A DNA stretch of 64,000 bases from XN24 sp047921455 (GCA_047921455.1 JBLRWC010000009.1:1-64000), one strand, 5' to 3'; positions 39,151 through 47,894 are shown, counted from the stretch's first letter. The notes: a model not told the origin generated them from the sequence alone. Numbers and translations are program-made.

Positions 39151-40578
39151 ATGGATAACGCCAAGATCCTGTCCTTCACGGATCGCTTGTGGGAAGAAAG
39201 TATCGTACCCACCCTGTGCGACTACGTGCGGATTCCCGCCAAGTCGCCAAACTTCGATCCGGACTGGGAGCGGCACGGCTACGTCGACCAGGCGGCGGAA
39301 CTGCTCGCCGCATGGTGCCGACGGCAACCGGTCGAGGGAATGTCGGTCGAGATCGTCCGGCTCGAGGGGCGCACCCCGGTGATATTCATCGAGGTCGCCG
39401 GCCAGAACGACGATACCGTGTTGCTGTACGGTCATCTCGACAAGCAACCCGAATTCGATGGCTGGAGCGATGGGCTGGCGCCCTGGGAACCCGTCATCCG
39501 CGACGGCAAGCTGTACGGCCGCGGGGGCGCTGACGACGGCTATGCCGTGTTCGGTTCGCTGGCCGCGATCCGCGCATTGCAGGAACAGGGCGTACCACAT
39601 GCGCGCTGCGTCATCCTGATCGAGGGTTGCGAGGAAAGCGGCAGTTTCGACCTGCCCCACTATATCGAACATCTCGAGGACCGCATTGGCACGCCCTCCC
39701 TGGTGGTTTGCCTCGACGCCGAGTGCGGCAATTACGAGCAACTCTGGTGCACCACCTCGCTGCGCGGCAACCTGGTCGGGACGCTCAAGGCGGCGGTCCT
39801 GACTGAGGGTATCCATTCGGGCGGCGGCAGCGGTATTGTCCCTTCGAGCTTCCGCGTACTGCGCCTCCTGCTGGACCGGCTGGAAGATCCCGCCTCCGGC
39901 GATACCCGGCTGCCCGGACTGTTGGACGAGATCCCCACGGCACGCGTGACGCAGGCGCAGGCCGCGGCGGCCGTACTCGGTGACAATGTGCATCGCCGTT
40001 TCCCATGGGCGGGCGACACCCGTCCGGTCAGCACCGACCCCGTGGAACTGCTGCTGAATAACACCTGGCGGCCGACCCTGTCGATTACCGGCGCCGACGG
40101 CTTGCCGGCCATAGCCTCCGCAGGCAACACCCTGCGGCCCTGGACGGCCGTGAAGCTGTCCTTCAGGTTACCCCCCACGCTCGACCCGGCCAGAGCCGCC
40201 GCGACCGTCAAGGACACGCTGGAGAACGATCCGCCACTCGGCGCCGCCGTCGAGTTCGAGATCGACTCCGCCATGGGCGGCTGGAACGCACCGCCGGTCG
40301 CCGACTGGCTGGCGAATTCGATGCAGCAGGCCTCGCAAGCTTTTTTCGGCAAACCGGCGCTCTACATGGGCACCGGCGGCAGCATCCCCTTCATGGGCAT
40401 GCTCGGTGAGAAATTCCCGGGCGTGCAATTCCTGGTCACCGGCGTGCTCGGCCCGAACTCCAACGCCCATGGACCCAACGAATTCCTGCACATCGAGAAA
40501 GGCAAGCGCGTCACGGCCTGCGTCGCGCGCGTACTGGCGGATCATTTTCACCGGCAGCGGATCGCCGACGCTGCCTAG
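39151..40578 (+). CDS. M20-family metallopeptidase
   Basis: The 475-residue protein is a di-zinc M20 peptidase or amidohydrolase. Metal and catalytic motifs are LLYGHLDKQPEF, GRGGADDGYAVFG, EGCEESGSFDL (catalytic Glu and ligand Glu), CLDAECGNY, and the C-terminal ligand His in NAHGPNEFLHI. The dimerisation domain lies between about 215 and 350. The arrangement suits a dipeptidase or aminoacylase of the CNDP/DapE-like branch acting in the cytoplasm. A TACAAT just before the gene could be a -10 box. Its substrate cannot be read from sequence. Confidence 0.88.
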   Translation: MDNAKILSFTDRLWEESIVPTLCDYVRIPAKSPNFDPDWERHGYVDQAAELLAAWCRRQPVEGMSVEIVRLEGRTPVIFIEVAGQNDDTVLLYGHLDKQPEFDGWSDGLAPWEPVIRDGKLYGRGGADDGYAVFGSLAAIRALQEQGVPHARCVILIEGCEESGSFDLPHYIEHLEDRIGTPSLVVCLDAECGNYEQLWCTTSLRGNLVGTLKAAVLTEGIHSGGGSGIVPSSFRVLRLLLDRLEDPASGDTRLPGLLDEIPTARVTQAQAAAAVLGDNVHRRFPWAGDTRPVSTDPVELLLNNTWRPTLSITGADGLPAIASAGNTLRPWTAVKLSFRLPPTLDPARAAATVKDTLENDPPLGAAVEFEIDSAMGGWNAPPVADWLANSMQQASQAFFGKPALYMGTGGSIPFMGMLGEKFPGVQFLVTGVLGPNSNAHGPNEFLHIEKGKRVTACVARVLADHFHRQRIADAA

Positions 40579-40597
40579 TCACGACAGGGTGAAGGAC

Positions 40598-41149
40598 TCA
40601 GAGGGGCCGCGCCGCCGCCTTGAGGGCCGCCCAGGCGGCGCGTAGCTCCGGCGGCGGCGACTGTTTGCCGCGGGCCGGGAATTCGGCGACCAAATCCGCC
40701 TGCAGCACCACCCCGGGCGGCGCCGCGCCGGAGATCTCCACCGGTCCAACCAGCAGCACCCGGCCGTCCACCGGCACCTGGGGCGCCAGCGCGCGCACTG
40801 CGTGGCGGCGCGCCCGCAGCCCCGGCAACGGATTATCGAGCACCTTGCGCCGGGCCCCGTCGAGCACCGTCCAGCGATCGAGATTGGCGCCCCAGAACAA
40901 GGTTCCCGAGGCGCGCCGGACTTCCAGGAGGAGGATTCCCCGGGGCGTCAACAGGGCCAGGTCCAAGTGAATTTCACCATCCACCTCGTCGGGAATGACG
41001 ACATCCTCGAGCCGCTCCCAGGCCATTCTTTTCAACAGGTAATCAAAGCTGCGTCGTCGCCGCAGCCAGGACACGAGCCCGATCACCGACAAGACGGCGA
41101 TTACGGCCAGGGCAATGCCGATGAACCAGTTGGCCGGCGCGCTCGTCAT
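40598..41149 (-). CDS. Membrane-anchored NERD-domain protein
   Basis: The 183-residue protein has one N-terminal membrane helix (about 8-28), a basic juxtamembrane segment RRRRSF, then a nuclease-related domain. The visible NERD strands are EIHLDLALLTPRGILLLEVRRASG. The usual D...ExK nuclease set appears here as Asp, Glu and Arg (EVR instead of EVK), so catalysis may be impaired. A Pro/Ala-rich tail follows. Its ATG overlaps the rarD-like stop (ATGA), making it the last gene of thrB-rarD-NERD. The function is unknown; an inactive or altered nuclease, or a nucleic-acid-binding membrane protein, are options. Confidence 0.68.
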   Translation of the reverse strand: MTSAPANWFIGIALAVIAVLSVIGLVSWLRRRRSFDYLLKRMAWERLEDVVIPDEVDGEIHLDLALLTPRGILLLEVRRASGTLFWGANLDRWTVLDGARRKVLDNPLPGLRARRHAVRALAPQVPVDGRVLLVGPVEISGAAPPGVVLQADLVAEFPARGKQSPPPELRAAWAALKAAARPL

Positions 41150-42054
41150 GACGGCCAGTCATCGCGCGCGTGGCGCCGCAATTGTCGACGGGTGCGCAGA
41201 TTGTCAATAGTGAACACGGCAAGGCCGCTCCAGATCAGCGCGAACGTGACGACCCAGGCCGCGGTAAACGCCTCGCCGTAGACCAGCGTCGCCAGTAAAA
41301 AAGTCAGCGTCGGGCCAAGGTACTGAAAAAAACCGACCGTGACCAACGGCAGCCGCCGCGCAGCTTCCGCGAACCACAACAGCGGCAACAGCGTCACCGG
41401 ACCCGCCAGCACCAGCAGCAGCGTGGTGCGCGTGTCAGCACCGAAAGAAGACGCGCCCTGGAGACCGAACCAGGCCAGCGCCAGCAGGGCGAGCGGCGCC
41501 ATCAACAGCGTCTCGATGAACAATGCCGCCATGGCCGGCAGCCCGAGACGCTTGCGGATCAGGCCGTAAAAACCAAAGCTGAACGCGAGGGTCAGCGAAA
41601 TCCACGGCAGTCCGCCGAGTTCGAAGGCCAGGCTGGCGGTGCCCATGGCCGCCAGGGCGACCGCCAGCGTTCGGCCGCGGCCCAAGCGTTCGTGCAGGAA
41701 CACCATGCCGAGCAACACGTTTACGAGCGGATTGATGTAGTAACCGAGACTGGTGGACATGACCTGGTCGTTGACGATGGCGTAGATGTACACCAGCCAA
41801 TTCGTACTCACCAGCGCAGCCGTCAGGGCCAGCGCACGCACGGTCGGGGGGCTGGAAAGCGCCGTACGCACGGCTGGCCATGCGCTCACCAGGCTCACGA
41901 ACACCGCGCCGAAGACCACGCTCCACACGATACGATGCGCCAGCACTTCGATCGGCGGCACATGCGGTAGTAACTTGTAGTAAATCGGCGTCAGACCCCA
42001 GAAGCCGAAAGCCGCGATCGCGTACAGCGATCCGGCCCGCCGCTCCGACGGCAC
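41146..42054 (-). CDS. rarD: RarD-type EamA/DMT permease
   Basis: The 302-residue integral membrane protein has about ten predicted helices in two EamA halves. It shows the RarD-specific motifs FGFWGLTPIYYKLL, HRIVWSVVFGAVF, STNWLVYIYAIV, TSLGYYINPLVNVLLGMVFLHERL and FFQYLGPTLTFLLA. Escherichia coli RarD has 296 residues. The start is a GTG at 42054, five bases after the thrB stop, which gives the family length; an ATG at 42093 inside thrB is the alternative. AAGGA lies 11 bases upstream of the GTG. RarD proteins are putative amino-acid or drug exporters; linkage to thrB suggests an amino-acid role. Confidence 0.87.
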   Translation of the reverse strand: MPSERRAGSLYAIAAFGFWGLTPIYYKLLPHVPPIEVLAHRIVWSVVFGAVFVSLVSAWPAVRTALSSPPTVRALALTAALVSTNWLVYIYAIVNDQVMSTSLGYYINPLVNVLLGMVFLHERLGRGRTLAVALAAMGTASLAFELGGLPWISLTLAFSFGFYGLIRKRLGLPAMAALFIETLLMAPLALLALAWFGLQGASSFGADTRTTLLLVLAGPVTLLPLLWFAEAARRLPLVTVGFFQYLGPTLTFLLATLVYGEAFTAAWVVTFALIWSGLAVFTIDNLRTRRQLRRHARDDWPS

Positions 42055-42058
42055 CGCC

Positions 42059-42991
42059 TCAGGATTCCTTGACGAGGTGGGCGCCAGGCGCATTGGGGCT
42101 GGAGATCCAGACCTCGCTGGCCACACCATCGGCGGCAAAACTGGCTGCCAGGGCTTTGCCGACCGAGTCGGCCTGCGCCACCGGCGCCCAGGCAAACACC
42201 GCCGGACCGCTACCCGACAGCGAGCCGCCGAGCGCCCCGGCGGCCCGCCCCGCAGCCAGCGCCGCAGCCGCACCGGGCACCAGCACCATGCGTTGGGGCC
42301 AGATGATTTCATCCTGCAGGCAGCGCGCAAGTTGCGCCAGGTCATTGCGCAGGCAGCCGGCCACGAAACCGGCCAGCCAGGCGGACTGGCGCACCCAGCC
42401 CTCGAGCGACACGGTCGGCGAGAGAATGCGGCGCGCGTCACGGGTGCGCACCTCGAGCTCGGGATGACACAAGACGCAAGCGATGCCATCGGGCACTGGC
42501 AAGCGGGTGCAACGCAGCGGCCGGCCTGGCTCGGTCAGTACCAGTCCGCCATACAGTGATGCGGCAGCGTTATCCGGATGTCCCGCGCCACTGGCGGCGT
42601 TTTCTCCTTCCAGCGCATATTCGAGCAATGTCTCGTCGCCAAGACCGAGCGACCAGAGGGCGTTGGCGGCAACCACCGCGGCGACTGCCGAAGCGGCCGA
42701 CCCTCCCATGCCGGAACCCAGCGGAATGCCCTTGTGAAGAGCCAGCTCCGCGCCATCGCGGATGCCATGATCCGCTGCCATGCGTAGCAGCGGGCGTGTC
42801 GCAGAATTGGCTTCGGGGTCGCGCGGCAGCTCGGTGAGCCGGCCGCTGATCTCGGTGAGCACGATACCCGGCGTGTCGCGCCGGCGCAGCGTCACCGTAT
42901 CTCCCACCCCCGCAAGCGCATGTCCGAGCACATCAAAGCCGACACCGACGTTGCCGATCGAGGCAGGCGCAAACGCGGTAACGCTATTCAT
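42059..42991 (-). CDS. thrB: Homoserine kinase (GHMP family)
   Basis: ThrB phosphorylates homoserine in threonine synthesis. The 310-residue protein starts MNSVTAFAPASIGNVGVGFDVLG, matching the family N-terminus. It has the ATP loop PLGSGMGGSAASAVAAVVAAN and the C-terminal GALGGSLSGSGPAVFAW. thrA and thrC are not adjacent; rarD and a NERD gene follow. The reading frame is open upstream to an ATG at 43069, but those 26 codons pass through a terminator hairpin and are not family-like, so 42991 is the start. A promoter (43108-43136) and leader terminator (43024-43051) suggest attenuation. Confidence 0.93.
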   Translation of the reverse strand: MNSVTAFAPASIGNVGVGFDVLGHALAGVGDTVTLRRRDTPGIVLTEISGRLTELPRDPEANSATRPLLRMAADHGIRDGAELALHKGIPLGSGMGGSAASAVAAVVAANALWSLGLGDETLLEYALEGENAASGAGHPDNAAASLYGGLVLTEPGRPLRCTRLPVPDGIACVLCHPELEVRTRDARRILSPTVSLEGWVRQSAWLAGFVAGCLRNDLAQLARCLQDEIIWPQRMVLVPGAAAALAAGRAAGALGGSLSGSGPAVFAWAPVAQADSVGKALAASFAADGVASEVWISSPNAPGAHLVKES

Positions 42992-43023
42992 CGTGGCTTT
43001 CGTGCTGTGCTTCCTGGCGAGCC

Positions 43024-43051
43024 GAAAAAAAGAACCCGCCTCGAAGGCGGG
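43024..43051 (-). terminator. Intrinsic terminator in the thrB leader (candidate attenuator)
   Basis: On the minus strand CCCGCC pairs with GGCGGG around a 5-base loop (TTCGA) and is followed by TTC and seven T. It lies 32 bases before the thrB ATG and about 55 bases after the predicted -10 box. No minus-strand gene ends upstream, so the terminator can only affect thrB. GGCGGG just after the -10 box and GGCGAC/GTCGCC in the leader offer competing pairings. Confidence 0.75.
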
Positions 43052-43107
43052 ATCAAGTCGCGGCGACATCTTGCTTGTTGGTTTGTCGTCGCCAGCGAGT
43101 GCCCGCC

Positions 43108-43136
43108 AGATTACCCCGCTTTCAAATCGATTGCAA
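43108..43136 (-). promoter_or_regulatory. Sigma-70 promoter of thrB
   Basis: On the minus strand TTGCAA (43136-43131), a 17-base spacer and TAATCT (43113-43108) form a good sigma-70 promoter. TTGCAA is its own reverse complement, so the same six bases could also serve as the -35 of the divergent ppk gene, although the ppk -10 at matching distance (AACTTT) is weak. Confidence 0.65.
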
Positions 43137-43205
43137 TTTCACTCGCACCCCTCAACTTTTTCCCCGAAGTCCGGCAAGATGGCTGTGCAACCCAGGAAAA
43201 TCGAC

Positions 43206-45380
43206 ATGGCAAAGACAGCAGAACCCGTGCAGGCGACGCCGGCATCCTCGCCGGCCGAATTCGACCTTAATTCTCCCGAGTGGTACCTGAACCGCGAGCT
43301 GACCTGGCTGGCCTTCAACCGCCGAGTGCTCCACGAGGCGGAGGACCCCCGGACACCGCTGCTGGAGCGGGTCAAGTTCCTCGCCATCGTCAGCTCGAAC
43401 CTGGACGAGTTTTTCATGAAACGCGTCGGCGGACTTAAGCAGCAACAGGGCGCCGGTGTCCAGGAACTGTCTGTCGATGGCCGCACGCCCGAGCAACAAC
43501 TCAGGGAGTGCGAGGCCGAAGTCCGCGTCATCAAGGATCTCAAGGATCAACTGTTTCGCGAATTACAGGCGGAATTGCAGTCCAACGGCATCCGGCTGAG
43601 TCGTTATTCCGAACTGGCCGCCGACCAGCAGTCCGAGGTGCGTGCCTGGTACCTGGAGAACATCTACCCGCTGTTGACGCCGATCGGCATGGATCCCGCC
43701 CACCCCTTCCCTTTCATTTCCAACCTTTCGCTTAATTTGCTGGTCACGGTCAAGCGCCCGCCCGGTGCCCAGGGCCCGCGGCTGGTCCGCATCAAGGTGC
43801 CCGTCGGGGGTGGCATTCCACGCCTCATCCGCGTCGGCGATGAGGCGCATTTCGTGCCGCTGGAAGACGTCATTGCCCACAACCTGGACCAGCTCCTGCC
43901 GGAACTGGAGATCGAGCAGTGGGATCTTTTCCGCGTGACCCGCAACGCCATCGTGGAGCCCTACGAAGAGCAGGCGAACGACCTGCTGCAAGTGATCGAG
44001 GCCGAGCTGCGCGACCGCAAATTTGCCCCGACCGTCCGGCTCGAAGTCAGCGCAGGCACCTCGCCCGTGCACCGGGGCATGCTGGCGGCCGAACTGGGCC
44101 TGGACGAAACCACGGACGTGTTCGAAGTCGATGGGCTCATGCAGCGCCGCGACCTGCTCGAGCTGCTCGCGCTCGACCGGCCGGACCTGAAAGATCCGCC
44201 CCATCACCCCATCGAGCATCCCAAGCTCATGGATGCGCCCAACATATTCCACCTGGTTCGCAACAGCGGCCCGATCCTGTTGCAGCATCCGTACGAGTCG
44301 TTCGTCACTTCGGTCGAACGCTTCCTCCGCGAGGCCAGCCAGGACCCGAAGGTCCTCGCGATCAAGATGACCTTGTACCGCACGGCGCGCAAATCGAAAA
44401 TCATCGAATACCTGATCGACGCTGCCGAGAACGGCAAGCAAGTCGCCGTCGCGGTCGAGCTCAAGGCCCGCTTCGATGAAGAGGCCAACGTTCGCTGGGC
44501 CAATTCGCTCGAGGAAGCCGGCATCCATGTGTCGTACGGTGTGATCGGCCTCAAGACGCATGCCAAGGTGATTTTCGTGCTCCGGCGCGACTACGACGGA
44601 CTAAGGCGCTATGCGCATCTCGGCACGGGCAATTACCACGCCGGTACGGCGCGCCTGTACAGCGATCTCGGCCTGCTGACCAGCGATCCGGTTCTCGGCG
44701 CCGACCTGACGGAGCTGTTCAATTTCCTGACCACGGGCTATGTGGCGCAGCGGAATTACCGCAAGCTCGTGCCTGCTCCCACCCACCTCAAGCGTGCGCT
44801 GCTCGAGCGCATCGACCGCGAAATCGCCCTCCATAGCGCGGCGTCGCCCGGCCGTATCCAGTTCAAGACGAACGCGCTGGAAGATTCCAAAATTACCCGG
44901 GCCCTTTATCGCGCCTCGATGGCGGGCGTCCAGGTCGACTTGATCGTCCGCGACAGCTGCCGGCTGCGAGCCGGGGTGCCCGGGCTGTCTGAGAATATCC
45001 GGGTCATAAGCATCGTCGGGCGCTTCCTCGAGCACTCGCGCATCTACTATTTCCGCAACGGCGGCGCCGAGGAATATTTCATCGGTTCCGCCGATTGCAT
45101 GACGCGCAATCTCGAAGCGCGCGTGGAAACCGTTTTTCCCGTGGACGACCCGGATTGCCAGCAGGCGCTGCGCGAAATCCTCGACGTGCAGTCCAATGAC
45201 CAGCGCAATGCATGGGAAATGCAGCCAGACGGCAGCTATCTGCAGCGCCAACCCGCCGCGAGCGAGGACCAGGCCGGCGCGCAGGAAATCCTGATCGCCA
45301 AGGCACAGAAACGGGCTCGGGCAAGCAGTCGGAAGAAACTTCACGGGCGCGGCAAACGCCGCGGACGTTTCCCGGGCTAG
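43206..45380 (+). CDS. ppk: Polyphosphate kinase 1
   Basis: PPK1 polymerises the gamma-phosphate of ATP into polyphosphate and can run in reverse. The 724-residue protein has the family N-terminus SPEWYLNRELTWLAFNRRVLHEA and VSSNLDEFFMKRVGGL. The phosphorylated-His motif is GLKTHAKVIFVLRR and the second active-site His is in LEHSRIYYFRNGG. The PLD-like blocks YLIDAAENGKQVAVAVELKA and GTGNYHAGTARLYSDLGL are present. ATG 43206 is chosen for its AGGA site; ATG 43179 is an in-frame alternative. The C-terminal ~35 residues are Arg/Lys-rich. No ppx is adjacent. It overlaps the convergent small gene by 4 bases. Confidence 0.96.
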   Translation: MAKTAEPVQATPASSPAEFDLNSPEWYLNRELTWLAFNRRVLHEAEDPRTPLLERVKFLAIVSSNLDEFFMKRVGGLKQQQGAGVQELSVDGRTPEQQLRECEAEVRVIKDLKDQLFRELQAELQSNGIRLSRYSELAADQQSEVRAWYLENIYPLLTPIGMDPAHPFPFISNLSLNLLVTVKRPPGAQGPRLVRIKVPVGGGIPRLIRVGDEAHFVPLEDVIAHNLDQLLPELEIEQWDLFRVTRNAIVEPYEEQANDLLQVIEAELRDRKFAPTVRLEVSAGTSPVHRGMLAAELGLDETTDVFEVDGLMQRRDLLELLALDRPDLKDPPHHPIEHPKLMDAPNIFHLVRNSGPILLQHPYESFVTSVERFLREASQDPKVLAIKMTLYRTARKSKIIEYLIDAAENGKQVAVAVELKARFDEEANVRWANSLEEAGIHVSYGVIGLKTHAKVIFVLRRDYDGLRRYAHLGTGNYHAGTARLYSDLGLLTSDPVLGADLTELFNFLTTGYVAQRNYRKLVPAPTHLKRALLERIDREIALHSAASPGRIQFKTNALEDSKITRALYRASMAGVQVDLIVRDSCRLRAGVPGLSENIRVISIVGRFLEHSRIYYFRNGGAEEYFIGSADCMTRNLEARVETVFPVDDPDCQQALREILDVQSNDQRNAWEMQPDGSYLQRQPAASEDQAGAQEILIAKAQKRARASSRKKLHGRGKRRGRFPG

Positions 45381-45832
45381 AAGTCGGACAGCATATTGGC
45401 GTTACGGGCAAGCTTGTGTTTTTCGCGGTCTGCGCGATCGCGCAGGCTGGCAAACAGCGCCTTTTGCTCCGGTGTGCCGCTCTTGCCCTCGAGCTCGAGA
45501 CACAGGTCCTCGAGCCATTTAGCCACCGCGAATGCCACGCCGAGCAATTGTTCCGGGTCGGCATCGGGCTGCAACCCGTCACGTATCTGCCGCTTGATGT
45601 CGACGTCGTCTATCGTAAACGGATCCCATTCCTTCAGTGACTTGTCCTTCGAGCCATGGGCAAAGCTGCGCACCGCCTTGGTCATCTCGAGTTCACGCGT
45701 CGTCATGTAGTCGAGCAACATGCGTGCGCGTGGCTCCGCCAGTCGCTCGCTCAATTCCGTGTACTGCGAGGCAAGCTCCTCGTGGAACCGCTCGAGGTAG
45801 TGGAGCACTTCACCCGTTTGCTCGAATCTCAT
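45377..45832 (-). CDS. Uncharacterised helical protein, possibly ferritin/rubrerythrin-like
   Basis: The 151-residue soluble protein is almost entirely alpha-helical and highly charged. Helices carry paired Glu/His residues (LERFHEELASQY, TTRELEMTKAVRSF, DREKHKLARN) in positions suggestive of a ferritin-like four-helix bundle, but a metal site is not certain. A GGAGC site precedes the ATG. It starts only 16 bases after the nqrM stop on the same strand, so it is probably the last gene of the nqr operon. I do not recognise a named family; a role in iron or redox handling for NQR is an inference from position. Confidence 0.62.
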   Translation of the reverse strand: MRFEQTGEVLHYLERFHEELASQYTELSERLAEPRARMLLDYMTTRELEMTKAVRSFAHGSKDKSLKEWDPFTIDDVDIKRQIRDGLQPDADPEQLLGVAFAVAKWLEDLCLELEGKSGTPEQKALFASLRDRADREKHKLARNANMLSDF

Positions 45833-45848
45833 CGTGACAGCTCCCGTT

Positions 45849-46052
45849 TCACTGCTCGGTCGCCCCGGCCATGCGCTGCAACTTTCGCGGGCAGGGACGA
45901 CGACATGTGCCGCCGCAGTCCGATGCTACGCCTGGCACCTGGTTCAGCCCGCCGCAACTTCCCTCGATGCGCCCGCGTCCGGCCATCACGCCAATCGACA
46001 TCCCGGCGATGACGGCCGCAAACAACAAAAACGCAATCAGGAAAGTCGCCAT
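45849..46052 (-). CDS. nqrM: Na+-NQR maturation factor NqrM
   Basis: The 67-residue protein has one N-terminal membrane helix (about 3-24) and then four cysteines (33, 46, 50 and 54) in GSCGGLN and DCGGTCRRPC. This matches NqrM, which is needed to deliver the iron centre to the NqrD/NqrE pair. The ATG at 46052 lies four bases before the nqrF stop codon region ends, giving tight coupling; an in-frame start at 46109 would lie inside nqrF. Position directly after nqrF is typical. Confidence 0.9.
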   Translation of the reverse strand: MATFLIAFLLFAAVIAGMSIGVMAGRGRIEGSCGGLNQVPGVASDCGGTCRRPCPRKLQRMAGATEQ

Positions 46053-46056
46053 CCAC

Positions 46057-47277
46057 TCAGCCTCCAAAGTCGTCCAGGAGAATGTTCTCTTTTTCCACAC
46101 CCAGGTCAAACAACATTTTCAACACGGCCTGGTTCATCATCGGCGGCCCGCAGATGTAGTACTCGATATCTTCAGGCGCCGGATGGTCCTTCAGGTACTC
46201 CCGGTACAGGACTTCGTGGATAAAGCCCGTATACCCCTGCCAGTCATCCTCCGGCAGCGGGTCCGAGAGCGCAACCTGCCACCCGAAGTTTTCATGCCGT
46301 TTTGCCAGTTCTTCGAACTCTTCCTGGTAGAACATTTCCCGCCGGCTGCGCGCACCGTACCAGTAACTGATCTTGCGATCGCTGCCCAGTCGCTTGAGCT
46401 GGTCGAAGATATGCGCCCGTAATGGCGCCATGCCGGCACCGCCGCCTATGAACACCATTTCGTTCTTCGTGTCTTTTGCGAAGAAGTCTCCGTAAGGCCC
46501 TGAAATAATTACCTCATCGCCTGGCTTTAAACCGAAGATATACGAGGACATCAGGCCCGGTGGCAGCCCCTCCGTGCGCGGCGGCGGAGTTGCCACCCGC
46601 ACGTTCAACATGATGATGCCTTTTTCCTCCGGGTAGTTCGCCATCGAATAGGCTCGCATCACCGGCTCTTCGACCGTCGATTCCAGCTTGAAAAGCTCGA
46701 AACGCTCCCAGTCGCCACGGAATTCTTCGGGAACCTCGATATCCGCGTAGCTCAGGTGATGCGGCGGCGCCTCGATCTGGATGTAACCGCCGGCCCGGAA
46801 CTTCATGTCCTCGCCCGCGGGCAGCTCGAGCACCAGCTCCTTGATGAAAGTCGCCACGTTCCGGTTGGAACGCACGCGGCACTTCCAGCGCTTGACCCCG
46901 AAAACCTCTTCCGGGACTTCGATGCGCATGTCCTGCTTGACCATGACCTGGCAGGAAAGACGTTCGCCGGCCGCCGCCTCACGCTTGTTGATGTGCGAAC
47001 TTTCCGTGGGCAAGAGCACCCCGCCGCCCTCTTGCACCTTGACCTTGCACTGCCCGCATGTGCCGCCACCGCCACACGCGGAAGCGACGAACAGCTTGGC
47101 GTCGCTGAGTGCGCCAAGCAGCTTGGTGCCCACCGGCGCCTGGATGGTCTTCTCGTCGTTGATCAGGATATTCACCTGGCCGGTCGCCACCAGGCGCGAG
47201 CGCGCCACCAGGATGATGAACACCAGTGACATCACGATCGCCGTGAAAAAGAATACGCCAAGCCCGATAACCAGCAT
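46057..47277 (-). CDS. nqrF: Na+-NQR subunit F (NADH-oxidising)
   Basis: NqrF accepts electrons from NADH and passes them through FAD and a 2Fe-2S cluster into the sodium pump. The 406-residue protein has an N-terminal membrane helix (MLVIGLGVFFFTAIVMSLVF) and a ferredoxin domain with cluster cysteines in ACGGGGTCGQC and the later LSCQV. The FAD motif is RAYSMANYP, and NADH-binding segments include GGGAGMAPLRAHIFDQL, YWYGARSRREMFY and YYICGPPMMNQAV. The final aromatic/Gly end LLDDFGG is typical. It follows nqrE after 8 bases. Confidence 0.97.
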   Translation of the reverse strand: MLVIGLGVFFFTAIVMSLVFIILVARSRLVATGQVNILINDEKTIQAPVGTKLLGALSDAKLFVASACGGGGTCGQCKVKVQEGGGVLLPTESSHINKREAAAGERLSCQVMVKQDMRIEVPEEVFGVKRWKCRVRSNRNVATFIKELVLELPAGEDMKFRAGGYIQIEAPPHHLSYADIEVPEEFRGDWERFELFKLESTVEEPVMRAYSMANYPEEKGIIMLNVRVATPPPRTEGLPPGLMSSYIFGLKPGDEVIISGPYGDFFAKDTKNEMVFIGGGAGMAPLRAHIFDQLKRLGSDRKISYWYGARSRREMFYQEEFEELAKRHENFGWQVALSDPLPEDDWQGYTGFIHEVLYREYLKDHPAPEDIEYYICGPPMMNQAVLKMLFDLGVEKENILLDDFGG

Positions 47278-47285
47278 TGCGTCTC

Positions 47286-47894
47286 CTAGAGCTGGATGCC
47301 TGAGAAGGCCATGAACGCCATCGCCATCAGGCCCGTTGAAATGAAGGTGATCCCCAGTCCCTGCAGGCCGTCCGGCACATCGCTGTACTTGAGCTTCTCG
47401 CGAATTCCCGCCAGCGCGACGATCGCCAGCGCCCAACCGACGCCGCTGCCGAGGCCGTAGGTCACGCTCTGCGCGAAATCGTAATTACGCTCGACCATGA
47501 ACAGGCTGCCGCCGAGAATGGCGCAGTTCACCGTGATCAACGGCAGGAATATACCGAGCGCGGCGTACAGCGCAGGGAAAAAGCGGTCCAGGGTCATTTC
47601 GAGGATCTGCACCATCGCCGCGATGACGCCGATATAGGTGATCAGGCCCAGGAACGATAAATCCACGTCCGGCAGCCCGGCCCAGTCCAGCGCGCCCGGC
47701 CGCAGCAGAAACATGTAGATGAGGCTGTTGGCCGGCACGGTGATCGCCTGCACCACGACCACGGCAAGGCCAAGGCCGATCGCCGTCTCGACCTTTTTGG
47801 ACACCGCGAGAAAGGTGCACATACCGAGGAAAAATGCGAGCGCGAGATTCTCGATAAAAACCGCGCGCAAAAACAGACCGACCAGGCCTTCCAT
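47286..47894 (-). CDS. nqrE: Na+-NQR subunit E
   Basis: NqrE is a six-helix membrane subunit that pairs with NqrD in inverted topology and shares a buried iron centre coordinated by cysteines. The 202-residue protein shows FIENLALAFFLGMCTFLAVSKK, PANSLIYMFLLRPG, LITYIGVIAAMVQILEM and LITVNCAILGGSLFMVERNYDF, the latter with the conserved NCAILGG cysteine. The ATG overlaps the nqrD stop by one base (TGATG). Length agrees with Vibrio NqrE (198). Confidence 0.97.
   Translation of the reverse strand: MEGLVGLFLRAVFIENLALAFFLGMCTFLAVSKKVETAIGLGLAVVVVQAITVPANSLIYMFLLRPGALDWAGLPDVDLSFLGLITYIGVIAAMVQILEMTLDRFFPALYAALGIFLPLITVNCAILGGSLFMVERNYDFAQSVTYGLGSGVGWALAIVALAGIREKLKYSDVPDGLQGLGITFISTGLMAMAFMAFSGIQL

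Noticed and set aside
42992..43069. N-terminal extension of ThrB from an in-frame ATG at 43069
   Set aside because: The codons run through an intrinsic terminator hairpin and are not family-like. ATG 42991 matches the homoserine kinase N-terminus.
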